The notes under the pieces are model-generated. The model had not been told where the DNA came from and ran no database searches. It saw only the letters and a list, made by a program, of their open reading frames with translations. Source: Monoraphidium neglectum (lineage: Eukaryota; Chlorophyta; Chlorophyceae; Sphaeropleales; Selenastraceae). Taken from it: a DNA stretch of 12,111 bases. Where the stretch lies: the NCBI RefSeq assembly GCF_000611645.1, contig NW_014012005.1:1-12111 (forward strand), in the 5' to 3' direction. Shown one piece after another: positions 9,401 through 12,111 of this stretch; position 1 is the stretch's first letter; every line of letters begins with the position of its first letter. Both the position numbers and the translations under genes were made by a program.

Positions 9401-9641
9401 CGTTTGTGGGCGAGGGGCTGGTCAAGGTTGTGTACTTGGCTACACAAGCGAATCAAGCATCATCTATACATGCAGCAGTACTATATGATTCGCACCAATA
9501 GTAGTTGCTGTCAAGGTATGCCTTCCAGTTGCGCGATGCGGGCTTTGTAAGGATGCCGTGCGTGCGCGCCCCTGGCGCCGCCATGACCAGCAGCAACGCA
9601 GCCGTCCAGGCCGCTGCTGCGGCGCTGCTGAACGGCCTCAT
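6417..9641 (-). CDS. Secreted AA15-like lytic polysaccharide monooxygenase (chitin-binding type-4 domain), 11 exons, complete
   Basis: Exons: 9641-9496, 9320-9199, 8851-8796, 8593-8523, 8257-8226, 8078-7904, 7569-7464, 7283-7245, 7047-6959, 6666-6635, 6433-6417. They total 885 nt (294 aa plus TAG), and every junction keeps phase with GT donors and AG acceptors. Residues 1-27 are a signal peptide, so mature His28 (HGILTKPASRNW) is the N-terminal half of the copper histidine brace. His108 in TTNHYGRFNFNVCP is the second ligand. Phe285 in PEEFWNCADIKIL is the expected axial aromatic. FKLPPGFKCDKCILQWH and YVTGHKCHPPCLK match the C-terminal core. Twelve cysteines occur in the mature chain, consistent with disulfides. 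The family cleaves chitin or cellulose oxidatively outside the cell. The mature length of 267 exceeds the usual core of about 200, mainly through exon 6. AA15 rather than another LPMO family is inference. Confidence 0.85.
6761..6788. repeat. Short imperfect 7-base tandem repeat
   Basis: CTGCGGT-CTGCGGT-CTGCGAT-CGGTGGT, about four units, within intron 9 of the monooxygenase gene. No function suggested. Confidence 0.45.
7131..7263 (+). repeat. Inverted repeat, arm A (intron 8 and 3' end of exon 8)
   Basis: Runs from TGTGTTGGGGGCATGCC to GGCAGGGGGGGTGACA on the plus strand. Its reverse complement recurs at 7702-7851 with about eight differences over roughly 125 bases, counted by eye. This arm is the original: it holds the real donor of exon 8 (CTCAAG|GTGAGA) and the start of intron 8. 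Confidence 0.85.
7251..7294 (-). repeat. Direct repeat copy 1 (acceptor and body of exon 8)
   Basis: Carries the acceptor CGCAG and the first 33 bases of exon 8 (TACGTCACCGGCCACAAG…). The same 44 bases recur at 7853-7896 in the same orientation with one mismatch (TTCACG against GTCACG on the plus strand). It overlaps arm A by about 13 bases. Confidence 0.9.
7702..7851 (-). repeat. Inverted repeat, arm B (in intron 6)
   Basis: An inverted copy of 7131-7263. The copied donor now reads CTCAAG|ATAAGA, so the GT is lost. Near 7818-7842 a C-run separates GGCATGCC from GGGCATGCCC, giving a small extra insertion at the far end of the arm. The arm lies in intron 6, so arms A and B flank intron 7 and all of exon 7. 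Confidence 0.85.
7853..7896 (-). repeat. Direct repeat copy 2: decoy exon 8 in intron 6
   Basis: An identical copy of the first 33 bases of exon 8 plus its CGCAG acceptor, lying only 7 bases after the end of exon 6 (7904) and abutting arm B. After CCCTGC it diverges from the true exon (TGTGTGTTGGG in place of CTCAAG-donor). Spliced from exon 6 it would be out of frame, so it is not a working alternative exon. Confidence 0.85.
9561..9641 (-). other. Signal peptide of the monooxygenase (residues 1-27)
   Basis: MRPFSSAAAAAWTAALLLVM is followed by AAPGART and then His28. It has a basic start, a hydrophobic core of Ala, Trp, Leu and Val, and a polar cleavage region. Cleavage after Thr27 would expose the histidine needed to bind copper, which fixes the start at 9641. 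In-frame upstream ATGs exist (for example at 9740) but would bury the signal. The ATG context AAAATAATGAGG is not a strong Kozak match. Confidence 0.75.
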
Positions 9642-11524
9642 TATTTTGCAGCTTCCACACCTACGAGGACGAGATGGAGGATTCGTGATCCTGTTGAAGC
9701 AGTCAAGGGGTGACTTCACAGGCCGACGGAGTGTGGCCATGGCAAGTGGTGCTAGACTAGTCAGATCCGCACAAATTGTCGGCTTTACGGTAGACAGCTG
9801 ATTGAAGTGTGATCCCGTGGCTCCCACGATGTGGCAGACAGGCGGCACACGCAAACCGCGAGCGCTCACCCGATTAAAAACCGCGCTATAGTTCCGCTGT
9901 TGAGGGGTTGTTGAAACTACTGCAGAGCCCGGCTCAAAGGTCCCCTCATTAGGGGTCTGTTGTCAAGCCCTTGCGTCACCCCGGTGACACCTCGAACGGC
10001 AACCCTCAACCGAGCGGAACGCGGCAGCTCAGCACACCTCCATCCCTTGCACATTGCACACTCCCCTTCACTCAGCGACCTGTTGCCTGCTGGTGTGTCC
10101 AGGCGCTAAGGTCAGGGATGCAGTTGCCACGTTGGGATGTGAGCAAACTGCGGGCGGGCGACTGGCATGGCAGTCTGCAACCCACAAGGCCAGTCAACCC
10201 GAGTCAAATCTTGAGAGGCGCGATCTTGCACGCCCACATCTTGTAAGAGCACCACCATGAAAATGCACCCCCAACCCCCTACACACGCACCTCAAACTCA
10301 CCCCCTCCCGCTTGCTGACCGAGGGCCCCAGCAGGCGGGAGTGGCGGTGATGGGCGGCATGGCCACTGGAGGGCGCGGGCGACCTGTTTCTTGTCTCCAT
10401 CACCAACCACATGCCATAAAACCTTACATAAGACACATGATAAAAGGGGATTGCAGAAGGCCCGACAGCCAAGTGCTAAGAAGCCCGTGAGAAATGAGAC
10501 ATCCCGCCCCGCTGCAGCAACAAGCACATCAGGGACAGCGAAGCAGTGGGTGCGCCTACGCACCAGCGGGCGCGCGTTGGCATGGTGATGTGGCGCTTGG
10601 TAGCTACGCTTTGCCGCAGGGGGCAGGCAGAGCATGTGCTTGATGGCACGGCCAGTGGAAGAAGGGGGCGCAGGTGGGGCGCACACCATGAGTCGTGCCG
10701 TTGAGGGGACGTGCAGGCCATGCCCAGGGCGCAGGCACACCATTCTTCAGGGGGCCTTGCTTGCTGGTATTGCATTGAGGCTGCCGCAGGAATGGCGCTG
10801 CGGATGGTTGCGGCGACCATTCTTTCTGATAACGGCCGCGCAAGGACGAGGATGTAAAGGGTGTTTGAGAAAAATGGGCAAAGGGGTTGCGAGGGGCCCA
10901 GGGTGAATATCAGAGAGGAATGCGAAAACGCGTGCTTTTCGGTGTGGGCGGGCGGATAGTAGCGGCGAGTGGGGGGAAATGCTCCCGCGCGCGCCAGTTT
11001 GCGAGCGCCTTTCCGAGGGGAGCAGGCGCAGCGGCGGCGAGGAGCAGCAGCGGGGCGGCGTTGGTTGTGTAGTGTGCGACAGCGGCTGTACTGCCCCGCC
11101 GGTTGAGAGACGTGCAAGGAAAGAAAACGCGGCGAGGGGCCGTGTCTTAGATAATGCGCTGTGCAAGAGGGCGTCGCGTGGCGCTGAGACGGCCGTGCGC
11201 ATTCCCGACAACACACATCCCCGCAGGGTCCCTCCCGTGTCGAAGCGCGAGCAGTGCCAGCAAGCCCCAAAAACGAATGTGCGCCATCAAGATGCACGCA
11301 GCCGCCCCGCATGCGAGGGCGGCCGCTATAAGGCCGACGGCAGCCGCAATTTGGGCGGGCCTGGCGCGGGCGGCCGGCTTTGCTTGGGTCCATACTAGCG
11401 GCCCCGCCCGCCCTTCCACAACCCGGAAGAGCCCTGCGCGCAGGAGTAGCCATCGCGCAGCGGCGCGGGCGCACCGTGCGTACCATGCGCGCACCCACAA
11501 CATTCACATCCTCACAACACACTC
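9642..11524. other. Upstream region of the monooxygenase gene and 3' flank of the kinase gene; no supported gene
   Basis: Several long minus-strand frames overlap here in different registers, including 336 codons from an ATG at 11486 and 118 codons from an ATG at 11503. None has a recognisable domain, so I do not call them. The kinase 3' UTR lies just below 11525. For the monooxygenase, a TATA-like ACTATAGCG sits on the minus strand near 9885-9895, about 245 bases before the ATG; this is weak. A small hairpin (CCCCT-CATT-AGGGG) lies at about 9941-9955. Confidence 0.4.
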
Positions 11525-11839
11525 TCAAGCGTCATCATCAACAACCAAAGGCCGAGGCCTCCCCGCAAGGCCGCCCACGGCGGCCCGCGCCTCGTGCCGC
11601 TCGCCGGTCTCGACCGCCTCCCCTGCCGCCCCCCACGCGAGCCGCTCGAGCGGCAGCGACGCGAGGTGCGCGGCGACGCGCCTGAAGCTCGGCCGCTGCC
11701 GCGGCTCCGCGGCCCAGCAGCGGGCGGCGAGGGCGGCGTACCAGTGCGGGGTGGCCTCTGGGAAGACGGGGCGCACGCCTTCGTGTGCGATGGCCTCCAG
11801 CATCCTGGCGGGCGCGCTGCTGAGCTCCTGGTAGGCGGG
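11525..11839 (-). CDS. Protein kinase, last exon (C-lobe end, tyrosine-kinase-like group)
   Basis: The exon follows an acceptor with a long pyrimidine tract (CCCCCGCAG|CCCGCC) in phase 0 and encodes 104 residues before a TGA. The part HWYAALAARCWAAEPRQRPSF is kinase subdomain XI: the CW-x6-RPSF pattern with the invariant Arg, preceded by RPVFPEATP as in TKL/Raf-like kinases (G-x-RP-x-x-P). It is followed by FRRVAAHLASL, the closing helix. The remaining 40 or so residues are a tail ending RPLVVDDDA. ATP-binding and catalytic loops lie in exons beyond the right edge, so activity cannot be judged. Membership of the TKL group rests on the CW/RPSF pattern alone. Confidence 0.75.
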   Translation of the reverse strand, partial: PAYQELSSAPARMLEAIAHEGVRPVFPEATPHWYAALAARCWAAEPRQRPSFRRVAAHLASLPLERLAWGAAGEAVETGERHEARAAVGGLAGRPRPLVVDDDA

Positions 11840-12111
11840 CTGCGGGGGTGGGGTGGGGGTGGGGAAAAGGGCAGGGTGTGCACGTGGCGTGCTGTCGCGG
11901 AGGGGCGGGTGCAGGGGTCGCGGTTTTGGGTGTGTCGGGCGGCCGGCTCGGCGCCAAGACGCGCGGCGGCGAGCGGTGGTGGGCTGTCTGACGGCATCCG
12001 AACGGCACCCCTTGAGCGGCGCCCCTTCAATTCGGTTCAAGCTCTACCCCAAACCAAGGCATAGCAGCCAGTAATGCTGCTGCGCTCGCCATTACCCGCC
12101 CACCTGCGCCC
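11840..12111 (-). other. Intron of the kinase gene (5' end outside the window)
   Basis: Upstream of the last kinase exon on the minus strand. The acceptor end is a strong pyrimidine tract at 11841-11875 (runs of C broken by A and T). Frames through it carry no kinase motif, so the preceding exon probably lies beyond 12111. Confidence 0.5.

Noticed and set aside
10476..11528. 350-codon minus-strand frame
   Set aside because: The listed start is TTG overlapping the kinase stop. The product is a mixture of Arg/Cys/Pro-rich segments with no domain, and a different register in the same span looks more protein-like.
11512..12030. Other minus-strand frames over the kinase exon
   Set aside because: They are shadows; only the frame with CW-x6-RPSF carries a recognisable domain.
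1..12111. tRNA, rRNA, CRISPR array, transposon ends or telomere repeats
   Set aside because: None seen on either strand. The only sizeable repeats are the copies inside the monooxygenase gene, which lack terminal repeats or a transposase.

Overview
The window looks like nuclear DNA of a green alga (Chlorophyta). It is GC-rich, its genes are split by short introns with GTGAG/GTGCG donors and pyrimidine-CAG acceptors, coding third positions are strongly G/C, and organelle-type N-termini occur. There is no bacterial operon structure. All splice models below come from reading frame, splice motifs and phase only; no transcript was available. The species cannot be named.

Layout. At the left edge (371-1187, minus) are the first two exons of a phosphatase-like protein with a transit-type leader; the gene runs off the window. 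From 1188 to about 3100 is an AT-richer intergenic stretch with no gene I can support. A TATA box at 3105-3110 precedes a single-exon hypothetical gene (3185-3631, plus). A second, weaker hypothetical ORF lies at 4520-5344 (minus). The centrepiece is a complete 11-exon gene on the minus strand (9641 down to 6417) for a secreted 294-residue copper lytic polysaccharide monooxygenase of AA15/chitin-binding type-4 character. Its eleven exons sum to 885 nt, all junction phases agree, and both copper histidines are present. At the right edge (11525-11839, minus) is the last exon of a protein kinase whose remainder lies outside the window.

The most unusual structure is inside the monooxygenase gene. 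Exon 8 and its flanking intron (7131-7294) were copied into intron 6 (7702-7896), with one part inverted and one part direct. The gene therefore carries a near-identical inverted repeat around exon 7 plus a decoy copy of the start of exon 8 with its acceptor. The protein also has an extra block of about 57 residues, encoded by exon 6, that typical AA15 domains lack.

I see no sign that the genes act together. They look like independent eukaryotic genes, four of the five on the minus strand.
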